A stretch of 64,000 nucleotides of DNA from Chondrilla cf. caribensis (taxonomy: Eukaryota; Porifera; Demospongiae; Chondrillida; Chondrillidae): the NCBI GenBank assembly GCA_964020155.1, contig OZ026570.1, forward strand, positions 1,189,721-1,253,720. The letters run 5' to 3'. Below are positions 24,136-37,120 of the stretch, piece after piece. Numbering within the stretch: position 1 is the first letter of the stretch; each line of letters opens with the position of its first letter. Below the pieces are notes generated by a model. That model was not told the origin of the DNA. It did no database searches and saw only the letters and a list, made by a program, of their open reading frames with translations. The position numbers and the translations under genes were made by a program.

Positions 24136-25083
24136 CGTGTGTGTGTGTTCAGCATGTGTGTGTTGCACATAACATGTGTACATGCATGCACAACCACCTA
24201 TTTGTCTTAGTCTGTATGGACAATTGACTTTGGAATTTCAGCCCAATAATTACTGGTACACCTGGTGGTTTCAATGGCACCTTCATCTATACATATTTGC
24301 TGAACCATTTCTATAGAAACTCTCAAACAATAGCAGTTGCTACAACGCCAATCAGTTTCTATACGTAATATACGTACACTTAATATAATATATGGAATTA
24401 CATGGTATTTTTATATCTTCACACACAAATAGTATCATTACCATCTGATTACAGTGACCTTTATTCAATATGTTTCAATGTAACATTGAATGGGAATTTA
24501 GAGGGCAAAGATCCTTTTAGTTCTAGTTAAAGTAAAACTGAAGCTTTTCAATTATGTGCAATGTGACAAGCTAATAATCATAATATTATGATAATTAGGT
24601 CAATTCTGATAAACACATAGCTATACTGCAAATGTAAAACCAGTCAACCAGTACTCAAAGAGTAAAGCTACAAATACATCCATCAGTAATATATTCATTC
24701 AAATCTGTAACACAAGTTCATCTGTGAGACTTTTCAACTACAACAAATTCCTGATCTACGATCTGTGATATATTATGTGATCTACAATTTGTGTGTTACA
24801 TGTGATGAGTAATACACCCATTCGACCTCCATTAAATCATTGTGTTCCACTTTGGGAGGAATCCTGTTAATCCTTGTATGTCTCTTGTATGTATGTACGT
24901 ATGTACGTATGTATATTTGTCTATAGCTGTGAGCACGATGTCGATTTGTGTTTTTCTCTCAGAGAAGTTAAGGAACTCATTCACATGTCAAATTTGAGAG
25001 AGGGAGAGTATACGTTCTCCAAAAGAGAAGGCTTTGAGGGTGGGCACTACTGTGGAGGATTTGCTGATGGAGCACCCAAGGGA

Positions 25084-25125
<42 letters not shown>

Positions 25126-26387
25126 CCGTGTGTGCCCGTGTGTGCTTCTGCATGTGTACACATGTCAAATACACAAGTGAATACAACTACTCTCCTACTT
25201 CGTCCTTCAAGTGGACTGTTGACCTGGCCCAATGGAGATGTCTATGAAGGAGAGTTCCTAAATGGCCGTTTCCATGGGTGAGTATCACAACCAACCGTCT
25301 GCGAAACAACACACATGTATACCAGTCCCCTTCCTTGTTGTCACTGAGTAAACTTTGTCCAGCCACACACACATGCACTGTCATGTTGTCTCTGGTAGTC
25401 CAGTTTATCATAGAAGCCACGTACCATTCGAACCATATATACTAACGTATGTATGTATGTAATAGTACATAGTAATGGTATAGTGTGTATTAGTATCACG
25501 GCTATATGTTCAATGTGTGAATGAGTAAGGAAAATCTTGAGGTGTTATGTAGCGAGAGTTGATTGAAAGGAATAAAGCAGGATGTTTTGTCCTCGATGGT
25601 CTTTGTCAGCTGTGTACAAACATGTATAATAATTATTTTTTACTGTAATATGAACTTAGTATCCTCATTTCGGCTACAATCTGACAAACTGTACTGTATG
25701 TATCTAAGATACAACATATACATGTATACAATTAATGATGTTGATCTGCCACAATTCATTTTCGAAAAATAAACTGATTTAATGAGTTTTATTACAAATT
25801 AACTGTAAATTTATTACTATTTGTATATTATATTGGTGCTGGAATATTGTGGTAGATGGAAGGTTTGGCTCGATTGAGCGGTAGCAGATTAACAAGAATT
25901 TACTGTATCATGAAGCATATACAGTTCTACCAGTTATTGATGTTCTTGATGTTAAACTTCCATACGGATTCGGAATAATTATATCAAAATGTAGTCAATT
26001 GCACTAGCACACATGCACCCTTACTTGAGTCAGTTGTCTCACACTTTCACACAAATTGAATCTGGAATTACCCTCAACTATTCGATCCGTCCCACTCGTG
26101 TAGTTACTGAAAACCTCAGCTACAAACCTGCAGATGTTCTAGTATATACAGTATGTACACGTTCACTTTTACTTAGGTATTGAATTACATGAACTGAGTT
26201 ACACCTACTTGTATGCCAAATTCCTTGGGCTTCATTCAGAGGAAGGGGGCTCTTCCCCCTTAGGTCCAAACTTCCTCTCTTGCAAAACTTGTCAATGAGT
26301 AATATTTCACTGAATGTAATGTTGCCCTCCTTGTTAAAATTGGAGATTTGCCTCCCATTCATGTGCACACACACACACACACACACG

Positions 26388-26457
<70 letters not shown>

Positions 26458-26477
26458 AGAAGATACTCTCCACACAC

Positions 26478-26518
<41 letters not shown>

Positions 26519-27905
26519 CAAACATGCTCACATGAAATATGTACAATCATTTCCATATAACATCCCTACACTATACAGTATGATACAGACAACTCTTTCT
26601 CCCTTAGTGTTGGCACTAGGAGCTGGACTGCCCACTCGGACTACCTCACATTCAATGGAGAATGGGAAAATGGAGAAATACAGGGATATGGGGAGATGAA
26701 GTAAGAATTAATCAGTATTGCATAATCATTCATAACTATTGCATCATACCTATTATGTACTATAAATATTCCAACCTATTCACTCTGGCCATTAGAGGTT
26801 TAAAAGTGACCTATTCAATGCTTTGTATCAGATGTTTACTCTTTAAAGGTGAAAATCGTTCCAATTAGCTGGTCACCACCAACTGTTCACCTTTCATTGT
26901 CCAAGTCATGAATCACCTTTGAGGTGATATTGTATGGCTGCATAGTTTTGATAACTTAAAAACATAAGGTTTAAGTGCTTAGAACCACAAACAAGATAGG
27001 CAGTGTGTGTGTGTGTGTGCATGCGTATGTGCGCGTGTGTGTGTGCATGTGGTATGTGTGTACATCATGAATGTGCATATGAAGTGTGTCAGTAGACAAT
27101 ACTTTATACAGTTCAATGCAGGTCATTTTTGTCAGGTAGTGTACCTGTAGAGTTGGCCTTCAAGATAGTTTTCGTTGAATGTGTACAATGTATTAACATA
27201 CTCAAGACAGATATGTACGTATGTATTCTACATTGGACACTCTTGTTCACATGTTTGTCAGGTTTTGTGGTGGTAGTGTTTACCGAGGATGGTGGCACCA
27301 GGGACGACAGCATGGTTACGGAGAAATGGTCCAGATGGACCAGAAAACACTGAAAAAACTGTCATACTATGGTGCGTGGGTGAATGGCCATCGTCAGGGA
27401 TACGGTATAGGAGACAATGAAGAATTGTAAGTGGAATATGTACTTAGGATTGAATGTTATTCCATCTCTCAATGATAAAACAGTCGTGATTCTGAGATTT
27501 GTGTAGGCTGTGTGAACAAAATTGACAAAACTGTGTTTTCTTATATGCTTATAGAAGATATACGTTAGGCTTTACTGTTGAGAGAGGAATTATTACAAAT
27601 GTTTGTACATAATGTATATGTTATGTAAAACTACGTATTTGTCAGCTACTGTACAGAACTTGCTAGTATGGACATTGGTAGTGACTGTAGAGTTTGACAC
27701 TTATCCACCTCGCAGAGTAACCAGGTATATCGGCAAGTGGAGCAAAGACAGTCGTGATGGACCAGGTGTACTTGTCACCTCTGAGGGTACAGTCAAGGAA
27801 GGCTACTTCAAGGACAGCGAAGTAAAGGTACGTACGTATGTGTATGTCCGTACCTAACAGTATGTATGATATACTGGACAATACAAACATGCACGCACGC
27901 AGGCA

Positions 27906-27959
<54 letters not shown>

Positions 27960-29240
27960 TTTTTATGTGGCTACCTATTGGACCTCAATGTTGGATGGAC
28001 AGGTTTGTGTGTGTATCAATGAAGTATTCTTGGGGCAGAATTCAATGCCTTACATAGGGCTGGTGTTGTGGACTAACAGATCATTTGTGTGCAGGAATAT
28101 TAGATTTTGAACGTTTCAAAACATTTACTTGAAGTGGGAATATTTCCAGCATTCATGAATGATTTGTAATACATTTCAACCATAATATATATACCATATG
28201 CGTGGAAATTTTCGCGGTTCCATAACTTTTCCAGATTCGGGAATTCGCTCATAGAGCTCTTGACAGGGATGAAATATGATCGGATCGACATCTTATCAAA
28301 ATTCAGCATGAACAAAATTACTTGAATCTTGAGTCATGGCTATATTTAATCTAGCACAAAAACTATTGTCCTTTGTTCTATTGTAGTCGTGCTTTACAAC
28401 ATCCACTGTACGTCGACAATAGCTAGGCGGCCGTTTTATAATCACTATTATGGATACGTAATCCCGAGTACCATAACAATTTGCGGATGGCCAGGCATTC
28501 CGCGAAAACCGCGAAAGTTTAGTACCGTGAAATTTCCGTGCATATGGTATATGGCTTTGTCAGTAATAAAACTTCTTGAAAGGTTTCAATTTAAAATTCT
28601 TCACTGCGAATATTATTCTCCTCTAGAGTTATTTTTCAAATGTTTGTGTTAATACTGAACTGTGTGTGCTGGTGGTCCATTGCAGAGTGATGTTGCTGCC
28701 CCTATTGATGTGGAAGAAAAATGGGAGCCGCTTTTCAGTTCCTGTATACATGGATTGGATCTTATGTTGTACAGAAAACCGGAAAGACCCTTGATTGCCC
28801 CAGGAAGTCCGAACAAACCAAGACGCCGAGCTACTGACAGTCCGAAAATGAAGAACAAGTTTAAATTTCACAGACACTCTACACCTGTGGACAACCATTG
28901 CCATGACAATGGGCATTTGCCTCCCCCGGCAACAGTGGATTTGAAACCTGTGTTACCGTTCTTGGACGTTCGTGGTGAGAGTGGCAGTAAGAGGAGGATA
29001 CAAGATGTGAGTACCTGACGTAGTGTTGTGCATCGTGTGTGGGTGTGATGTGAGGATGTGCTTGTCTCCTGGGACCACTCCTTGGTTCACCTGTATATCT
29101 ATGTATTCATGTGATGTGTATGTGTAGATAGAAACAAAGGATATACACGTACGTACAAGTGTGTGTGCGTGTTTGCGATTGTGTTGTGTGTATGTGTGTT
29201 TGGGTTACATGTGTATATGTGTTATTGTGTATATACCTGT

Positions 29241-29286
<46 letters not shown>

Positions 29287-29331
29287 GGTTACGTGTGTAT
29301 ATTGTTCTTGTGTGTATACATACCTGTGTGT

Positions 29332-29368
<37 letters not shown>

Positions 29369-31289
29369 GGTTACGTGTGTATATTGTTCTTGTGTGTACA
29401 CATACCTGTGTGTGTATGTGTATGTGCATGCGTGCGTGCGTATGTGCGTGTATATGTGTGTGTGCGTGTGTCATGTCCCTTTACAAACCAACTGTTACAT
29501 GCTCCTTCTGTTGTAGGTACTCCAGACTACATCTCACCCACTCGGCATGCTCCTGAACAAATGGTCTCTCTGCTTCATTGCTTCTTATTCCGGAGAATTG
29601 GGGAGACACAGGGAGCTACTTACTCATGCTCTGGATGACATCAACATGGTAGTGAGGACATTGCATAAGGTTACAAGGTAAGAGTGCACACAGGTGTTGA
29701 TATTGTTGTTGATGTAAGGGATGTACTGTATGTTGTACTGGTGTTGTGTGCTGTTGTTGACATAAGGGATGTACTGTATGTTGTACTGGTGTTGATATTG
29801 TTGTTGACGTAAGGGATGTACTGTATCTTGTACTGGTGTTGATATTGTTGTTGATGTAAGGGATGCACTGTATGTTGTACTGGTGTTGTGTGCTGTTGTT
29901 GACATAAGGGATGTACTGTATGTTGTACTGGTGTTGATATTGTTGTTGACGTAAGGGATGTACTGTATCTTGTACTGGTGTTGATATTGTTGTTGATGTA
30001 AGGAATGTACTGTATGTTGTACTGGTGTTGTGTGCTGTTGTTGACATAAGGGATGTACTGTATGTTGTACTGGTGTTGATATTGTTGTTGACGTAAGGGA
30101 TGTACTGTATCTTGTACTGGTGTTGATATTGTTGTTGACGTAAGGGATGTACTGTATGGTGTTGTGTGCTATTGTTGACGTAAAGGATGCACTGTATGTT
30201 GTACTGGTGTTGATATTGTTGTTGATGTAAGGGATGTACTGTATGTTGTACTGGTGTTGTGTGCTGCTGTTGACGTATGGGATGCACTGTATATTGTACT
30301 GGTGTTGTGTGCTGCTGGTGACGTATGGGATGCACTGTATATTGTAGTGGTGTTGTGTGCTCTGTTGATGTAAGGGATGTACTGTATACTGTACTGGTGT
30401 TGTGTGCTCTGCTGATGTAAGGGATGTACTGTATATTGTACTGGTGTTGTGTGCTCTGCTGATGTAAGGGATGTACTGTATACTGTACTGGTGTTGTGTG
30501 CTCTGCTGATGTAAGGGATGTACTGTACTGGTGTTGTGTGCTCTGCTGATGTAAGGGATGTACTGTACTGGTGTTGTGTGCTCTGCTGATGTAAGGGATG
30601 TACTCTATGCTGTACTTGTGTTGTGTGCTGCTGTTGGTGGAAGGGATGTGGAATGTAACAAAATATTAGCATGCAAAATATGGCTTGTTCTGGTGGATTT
30701 GATATTATAAGGATCCAACCTGTGATGGATTCATTGTTGCACTGGTGTTGTTTAGTTTGGGATGGGTCCATCATTGCAAGGATATTTTAGACGAATTTGT
30801 CCTTGTCCTGTTATTGTTCATTCTGGGATGGATCCATCAGTGTGAACATGTTTTGTGTGATGGATTGAATGTGATAAATACGGCAGATGTCTAGTGTTAC
30901 TAATGTATGCCTTATTCTTTTATATGGTCAACTCAGTACGTACTATCCAACGCTGTCTGAAATGGAGGGGGAGGTAGATGCCGAGACAAAGATCAACAAA
31001 CTATCTGATTATTTTGGCACCCAGGACCACATCTGGTTGTATCGTGTCATATTCCCCCCAATTCTGAATGTCCTCATGGACCTCTACAGGGAAAGTGTGA
31101 AGGAGACAGAAAAGAACTTCACTGAGGTCTGTCAGAAGTTGATAGAGGAGACTCAAAATGACAGTGGTCTTGCAAAGCACTTTGGATTCGGGAAGTGAGG
31201 ATCTTAAGAATAATTTTTATTATGAAATATGTTATTGTACTGAAGCATGTGCAGTATGGTGTGGAGAGGGTATCTTCTTGTGTGTGTGT

Positions 31290-31349
<60 letters not shown>

Positions 31350-31860
31350 GTGAGTGTGTATACATGCACATGGTTGTGCATGTGTGTTTGGCTGTATGTT
31401 GTGTATTTAGGGACATACATACATATTATATGTATGCATCCGTGCATCAATTGGTCGTGTTTCTTTTTTCTTTTCACAGTCACTTTGACCAATTGTCTTC
31501 TTCCGGTACTCTTCGAGATGCTGGTGAAACACTGGATAAGATCAGCTCCTTGCAGACACCAACACAAAAGCTGATGGCCATCAATGACAGCTACAAAGTT
31601 ATTGAGAAAGTGCGTAGGTTGATTCATTTACATCAGTGCATTTCATATTACTAGATGTTTAACCTTCCTGTTCTCCACTCCCACAGGCTCTTTCAAGAAT
31701 TATTGTTGATGAAGAAAGTGTTAATGATGTTGCATCTTCTGTGGTTTGTTATGTACTGGTGTTATCCAAGTAAGTATGTTACGTTCTCATACACACATAT
31801 AGTACACACGAACACACACACATGCGTACACACACACACATGTACACACACCCACACCCA

Positions 31861-31895
<35 letters not shown>

Positions 31896-31952
31896 GCACG
31901 CACACACACACGCATGTACACACACACACACATGTACACACACACACACACA

Positions 31953-31999
<47 letters not shown>

Positions 32000-32232
32000 A
32001 TGCACAAACACACACCTCATGCACAAAATGTACACATAACACACACAAAACAAGCATATTTTGAGCATACATTTCACAACCCCATACATTTGATAGGGTC
32101 CCAGACTTTGCATCACAACTCCAATTTATCCAAGATTTCGCTGGCATGGCTCTCACCTTTGGAGACATGGGGTTTGCTTTCAAGAAGTTAAAGGACAGCT
32201 ATCACCTACTACTCCACAACTCCAAAGTATAA
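22938..32232 (+). CDS. Alsin/ALS2CL-like Rab5-GEF, 3' portion (5' exons unresolved)
   Basis: Exons read: 22938-23098, 23760-23903, 24963-25085, 25212-25277, 26608-26700, 27262-27426, about 27690-27827, 28686-29006, 29517-29677, 30937-31194, 31480-31609, 31687-31769, 32097-32232 (stop TAA). Phases agree at all joins but one. The first two exons encode a PH-domain end (ITPESEFMCVTNSSKDKEEW). The next five hold MORN repeats (LLTWPNGDVYEGEF, NGEWENGEIQGYGEM, RGWWHQGRQHGYGEM, YIGKWSKDSRDGPG). The rest matches the alsin C-terminus: EEKWEPLFSSC, SHPLGMLLNKW, and a VPS9-type tail with QTPTQKLMAINDSYKVIEK. Alsin activates Rab5 on endosomes. The join 27426/27690 is unresolved: donor 27427 is best by consensus, but an earlier GTATAG donor at about 27404 restores phase. 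The RCC1 and DH parts are not seen. Large introns are full of GT repeats. Confidence 0.8.
23215..23300. repeat. GT microsatellite
   Basis: An interrupted (GT)n run in an intron of the alsin-like gene. Confidence 0.9.
23922..24132. repeat. Three-block GT microsatellite with repeated spacer
   Basis: Three long (GT)n blocks are separated twice by the same 18-base spacer ACTTTATTAGTGTGTACA. The spacer was therefore duplicated together with the GT tract, a higher-order repeat. It begins 18 bases after a splice donor at 23904. Confidence 0.9.
25086..25125. repeat. GT microsatellite forming a splice donor
   Basis: The (GT)n run begins exactly at the 5' splice site of the exon ending at 25085 (GGGAAA followed by GTGTGTGTGT). 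The intron is short, ending at 25211. Confidence 0.85.
26367..26513. repeat. CA microsatellite, compound
   Basis: Long (CA)n tracts interrupted by CGCACG and AACAAGAAGATACTCT in an intron of the alsin-like gene. Poly-His/Thr or Cys/Val ORFs across it are artefacts. Confidence 0.9.
27908..27957. repeat. CA microsatellite
   Basis: A (CA)n tract 80 bases downstream of the exon ending at 27827. Confidence 0.9.
28186..28554. mobile_element. MITE M4 with about 25-bp inverted ends
   Basis: The left end ATATACCATATGCGTGGAAA and the right end, reading inward in reverse complement ATATACCATATGCACGGAAA, match with two differences and continue into TTTTCGCGGTT-type sequence. The element is about 370 bp, non-coding, in an intron. 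A degenerate fragment of the same kind lies near 58660-58755. Confidence 0.7.
29241..29362. repeat. GT microsatellite with repeated TTTGGGTTACGTGTGTATAT blocks
   Basis: GT runs alternate with copies of a unit containing TTTGGGTTACGTGTGTATAT and ACCTGTGTGTG, so the tract grew by duplication of a compound unit. Intronic. Confidence 0.8.
29690..30645. repeat. Minisatellite, 47-48 bp units, about 20 copies
   Basis: Built on GGGATGTACTGTATGTTGTA plus CTGGTGTTG and either ATATTGTTGTTGACGTAA or TGTGCTGTTGTTGACATAA. Two unit variants alternate at the left, and a third variant (TGTGCTCTGCTGATGTAA) with some 40-bp units fills the right end. It starts 13 bases after a splice donor at 29678 and lies wholly in one intron of the alsin-like gene. 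The long minus-strand ORFs (239 and 201 codons) are artefacts of repeat periodicity. Confidence 0.92.
31280..31350. repeat. GT microsatellite
   Basis: An interrupted (GT)n run in the intron after the exon ending at 31194. Confidence 0.9.
31802..32000. repeat. CA microsatellite, compound
   Basis: A CA-rich tract with CACC, CGCA and CATGTACA variants filling most of the last intron of the alsin-like gene. Confidence 0.9.
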
Positions 32233-32504
32233 TCATTTATTTTATTATCCTATAATTTTGTATTGCAATAATTGATCTCTTTTTTGAAGTTATATTCTGT
32301 ACATTCTGTATAATATCACAATGTAATGAAACAAGTGTGTATATAAAATTATGAATTAAACTCATTTGTGTAAAATCATAATCAAAACCATTAATCTTTA
32401 TGTAATAATGATAGTAAAACATTATAAGAATTTTATTAATGTCATAATAACCCAATGCATGCAATTTACTTTCACAGTGCGTGCAGCTAAATAAATATTT
32501 AATT

Positions 32505-33095
32505 TTTGATATCGATGTATGGGAGAGTATAATATAATATGGGAGAAAATAAGGCTTCAAGCACTTTAATTTCTTACATAAAATCTAAAATTATGAACAA
32601 TTGTCATGCATATCTCCATGTGTTGCCTGTCACCCATACTACATTCGGAGATGCTCAGTATTTTTCAGGGTATATAGGTAAAAATAGGAGTCACTGTGGA
32701 GAAAATAAGGTTATATAGGCACATTCATATAGCTCATAGGAAAGGTTGCAGTACTAGTGTCAATGTGCAATTTTCACCAGACCTAGCTGGGGATTAAAAC
32801 TAAATTTTGAAACACTTCCATCTTGGTTTATATATTATGTTGCCCGTAATCTTAACTATATTTGGATGTGCTAATGTATAGGAGAGGAGAGGAGAAAATG
32901 AGGCCGAGCACCTTCTTGTATAACTCATTGAAGAGGGGCAATTCAACCTGATATTCTCAACAGATCTAGCTGGGGCTGTGAACTGAATCATGAAAAATCT
33001 CCCATGTCCATGCATGTTTTGTAACTCAGCTTATTCAAGGTGGTGTATAGAGTAAAATTATAGCCATATCACCACAATTCCCATGCAAACCCATA
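32505..33095. repeat. Dispersed satellite A/C-like copies
   Basis: About three degenerate units with the landmarks TATGGGAGAGTATAATA, CACCAGACCTAGCTGGGGAT, GATCTAGCTGGGGCTGTGAA and a worn form of the satellite C palindrome. They lie far outside the main block, downstream of the alsin-like gene, so the family is dispersed as well as tandem. Confidence 0.7.
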
Positions 33096-33269
33096 AAATT
33101 GCGTGATGCCAGTTAGTGATTCGAAGGAACCAGAAAATCTAAACATTCAGCGAGTGTTGATGTTCGGGTGGAAGGGAAGAGGGAAGAAGAGGCCGAAATT
33201 TTATGATGCTTTAGTCCTGAAAATTTTGAGTGAGTTATTGGAGTTCCGTTTGGTACTATTCGGTTTATT

Positions 33270-33330
33270 TGGAGCCGTTTGCAGTCATCACAAATCCTTG
33301 TTGCCTTCTGTATCACTAACATATTAGCCT
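33270..33330 (+). pseudogene. Fragment of the gene C membrane-domain exon
   Basis: This stretch repeats part of exon 2 of gene C (35856-35923). Both share TTTGCAG-CATCACAAAT and a run of about 25 identical bases ending ACTAACATATTAGCC. It is 545 bp upstream of the gene C start, with no continuation on either side and the frame soon closed, so it is a decayed partial duplicate. Confidence 0.65.
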
Positions 33331-33877
33331 GCAGGTGTACATGCGTAGTGCAAAAAAGATGCAATGTACAACAAGTAGTGTAATCAGTCATTAATCTTAC
33401 GGTTTCCATAGTGACGGATGATATATTATGTTCTTAATTTTGGTTATAATGAATGATAATGTGTACATTACTACATGGTTGAATCGATAATTGCATGCAA
33501 TTGCAAAATGCAACATGCCCACATAGATCCATGATCACACAGTGCATGTGAATTAATCATATGATACATGAAATCCAGTCACAACTCAATCAATGCAGAT
33601 GATTTGTATTCAAATATGGGAAAATGTGTCACATGCATGCCATAATAATATTATATAAAGTTGAAAATATAATAACGTGACCAATGCTTTTGGGACTGTA
33701 ATGATCCATATCCAATTACAGAATGCTGAAAATGGAGATTAATGAACAACATCAGGTGTGACAGTCATGTGTTGTGGCAAATTATCACTTTAGTTAGTAA
33801 TTCCATATAATATGAACTGCGTACGCATTACATTTCACTCACTTTTCAAACCTGTGGAGCCTGAAGTGAGAGAGACA

Positions 33878-36271
33878 ATGTATGTAGTCTATACAGTGTA
33901 TGGACTATTGGCTGTTCTACTGGTGTGTGGAGCCCATGATAACACAACAGAAAACAACTGTGTCTCCAGCTATGAGGAATTTGAGAAGAAAACCTTCCTC
34001 AACAACACTCTGAACAGAAACAAGTTGTTTCAGGTCTTCTACCCCCAAAATGAACATTCACCATATGCAGTGGACATAACCTATCAGACAGTTCTACCCA
34101 ATGGAACAGAATCAAATATCACACTGGAGGGTTTAACATATTGTACCATCATCAAATGGAGATGGGTCTCTTCTCCAGTTTTCCTTTTTACTAGACCAGA
34201 GTACCTAAATGCTATAGTCTTCTTTACACTTAACTATTTCAAAGAATGGATCACTCCCTCTGTTACCCTCAAGATACCTTATCCCTGTCCATGTAAAACA
34301 CACGACTTCCTTATTCAGATGACAGGTTTGGTGAGTTGTACAAATTGAGACATTTATTAGTACAGTCAGACATCACTTATCTGCACACAACTGTTTTTGA
34401 ATTTGCAGTTAAAGTAAGAGAAATGGATATTAAGTGAGGGTGCAACATTCTTAGGGGCTGCTATGTTATGCATGCCATATTATAGACATGGAATTTGTGG
34501 TCCTATGCCAAACTGCAACAGCGCATTATATTATATCATAACTTATATCGCATGAGATGGGTAATCTTGAAACAACTAGAATTAGAAATTGAAAATTATG
34601 TGGGTTAGTATACAATATTATTTTACATAAACATGACCGGATGTGTATAGTGCAGTTTCTGGTTAACAGAGGTACAGTACAATGTATTGTGCAGACCCAT
34701 TGAAGCAGAGAATGAATTGGATGGTGAGGGATCGAACCAGTTATAAATATGTGGCACTGATGAGTGAGGTCTGACTCTATACTATTTGATGGGTAGCCAT
34801 AATTTTTACAAGACTTAGTGTGTAAATTGATGTTTTTGCATTACTTTAATCTCGACTTCCTGTATGTTACACTCAATGTATTTATATATACCGGTAGTAT
34901 ATACTATGTACTAGATAGATAGATATATAATGCATGTTCCTACACATAGCCACAATGATAAATTTATTCTAAACTTATTATATTGCGTGAGAAAGGATGT
35001 CCAATTTTGAAATGCGGAGAATAAGAAATTCGGCTAGAATTCGAGCACAATGATTTCAATGAATGTAATTATAACTTTAGCGAAGGTTCTTATAACCTAA
35101 TGAAGACGCCCAAGTAATTCAAGTGCAGGGGTAGTAGCCCCACAATATTTTGAACTTGAATTACTTGTTTATGTTCTGAAGTATTATGCATTATTTAATC
35201 CTCTTGTGATTATTTTATGTCCTTATATATACATAGATTGATGACTACGCTCTTGGGAGATTGAGTACCAATGCTCCTCATGGAAGTGTGATGGGATTTT
35301 GCAACCGAAATATAATAAATCCAATTCAAGGTGAACAAGTTGATCCCAGGATCACCTTCTTGATACCTACGATCTTTTTCTTCAGTGGAGTTTTTGGAGT
35401 TTTTCTAGTTCTGATGGGCACTGTTCTGGCATTAAAATGGAACTTGAAGGATGCTGTCACACTGAGCTACACTTATTCCTACAAACATTACGGACTATGG
35501 TGGGGAGTTACATATGTATGGTTTATTGCAATCCCCATAACATTGTATTCAGACCTGTCAGCAATCATGGGTAGCTTTCCTGAGTATGGGGATTCACTTA
35601 GATATCCATTGTGTGCTATTCTATTGGGGGTGACTCTTCTACCAGGATTGACCATAGCTGGATACTTCACGTACAAGACTAAACCTCCAGCTGTTCCCTA
35701 CATTCTAATGATACCAGTTGCTGCACTCGTCTGTTGCTGTAATGCACAATGTGCCAAGTCACTTGTGTTCGGGACTGCACTGTGGATCAACCTAACAGCA
35801 GTTACAATTATCATGGAACATGGATTAATAATATTATTGGCAGTACTAGCTGAGCCATTTGCAGGCATCACAAATACTCTGGTGCTAATCCTTGTTGTCT
35901 TCTGTATCACTAACATATTAGCCTTGCTGTTCACCATTTCTGCCTACCTCTTCACTCCAAAACATCTCAGACCACAAGGACAAGGGAAAACCATGTTACG
36001 TGCCGTAGTACTCATTCCACTGCTTGCCATGATCGCCTGTCTGTGTTTTTCCATTGGATCTGTGGGCTACCTGATGAAGCGCAATACCAAACAAGACAAC
36101 ATCATATCTCTCATGGGCTCTGTTGCTCTTCCTGTCATCCTGGGAGCTGTTACCTTTGGTCTCAAGAAACTGATAACAAAATGGCTGGACAAGGCTCCTA
36201 ACACAGAACAGCCAACTGAAAGAGCTTTCAGTCATAACAGTAACGGGAGCTATGAAATGTTGCAAGAATAA
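33878..36271 (+). CDS. Secreted-ectodomain multi-pass membrane protein, gene C
   Basis: Exons 33878-34330 and 35237-36271 join in phase 0 (GTGAGT donor, ATAG acceptor) to give 495 residues. I start at 33878 because MYVVYTVYGLLAVLLVCG is a good signal peptide; an in-frame ATG at 33812 would bury it. The ectodomain has several N-glycosylation sequons (NTT, NNT, NGT, NIT) and a CPC motif. The second exon encodes about nine hydrophobic segments and a polar tail ending YEMLQE. Length, exon layout, phase-0 intron position and topology match copies A and B, although the sequence is very diverged, so I infer one family. Function unknown. Its intron carries MITE M3. Confidence 0.78.
34361..34781. mobile_element. 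MITE M3 in the gene C intron
   Basis: The ends TACAGTCAGACATCACTTAT and, in reverse complement from the right, TATAGAGTCAGACCTCACTC share an AGTCAGACNTCACT core. TA bounds both sides, the length is about 420 bp, and there is no coding capacity. It inserted in the only intron of gene C. Confidence 0.7.
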
Positions 36272-36966
36272 ACAGATTGAATCACACAATGTTTGCTTGC
36301 ATGCATTACAGATGATCTTTTTGATACTCATACAGCTCTATTATCACATGTATCATCACAGACAACTCAATAGTTATTAGTTACTATAGAATACAAATAG
36401 ACTAAATTGCACAGTACGGCAGATTGTCTGTAGTGAAAGTACTGTATGTATATATATCATTAAAGGTTTGTATATCATGCATCAGCAGTATCAATAACAT
36501 TTAAGCTTAATTATAAAGCTCATTTTAAAATTTGAATGCATTATATCAAATGAATGACAAATCCGGCAGATTACCACATGGGTAATGTGGAGAATGGAGT
36601 ATAAAGTCACTGTTTGCCCAGTTGATACAGACATTTAATAAGTATGTATCATTTCAGAATGCTAACAGATACGTACAAAATACTTGATATACAGTTTACA
36701 AACAGACATACAATGTGACACAACACAAATCAATGAAATTGGTTAATTGGCAGTCATTCTCTGGTTGGTGGCAGGAAATATTGAGGGAAAATTCCAAACA
36801 ACTGCCAGACCAGGCTATTGATAATATTACATACACAAGTGTACCTACATATGTATGCATGTACAAACACAATCCTAACTTTTTATACAATACATGCATT
36901 TTAATGCATGGATAAAATCAATATAATTGACATCAAAAGGTAACAGTTCATATTCACACGCACACC

Positions 36967-37008
<42 letters not shown>

Positions 37009-37120
37009 GGAATTATATATACACAGGGAGGTTATGTGCGCTGGGCAGTGTCTGTGGTGCTATACTGTCAAAGTGTTGCGCACCACACTTCCAAATCTTC
37101 TAAAATATGCATGGTCATAC
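36272..37120. other. Intergenic, no gene seen
   Basis: AT-rich sequence with a short (CA)n tract at 36968-37003. I see no exon with supporting splice sites. Confidence 0.5.

Noticed and set aside
23801..24227. Cys/Val or His/Thr repeat proteins here and at 26120-26699, 29159-29638, 31158-32191, 41013-41370 and 42147-42533
   Set aside because: Translations of GT/CA dinucleotide tracts. Such repeats stay open in several frames.
29616..30774. Gln/Thr-rich minus-strand ORFs of 239 and 201 codons
   Set aside because: Repeat-periodic translations of the 47-48 bp minisatellite inside an intron of the alsin-like gene, on the opposite strand.
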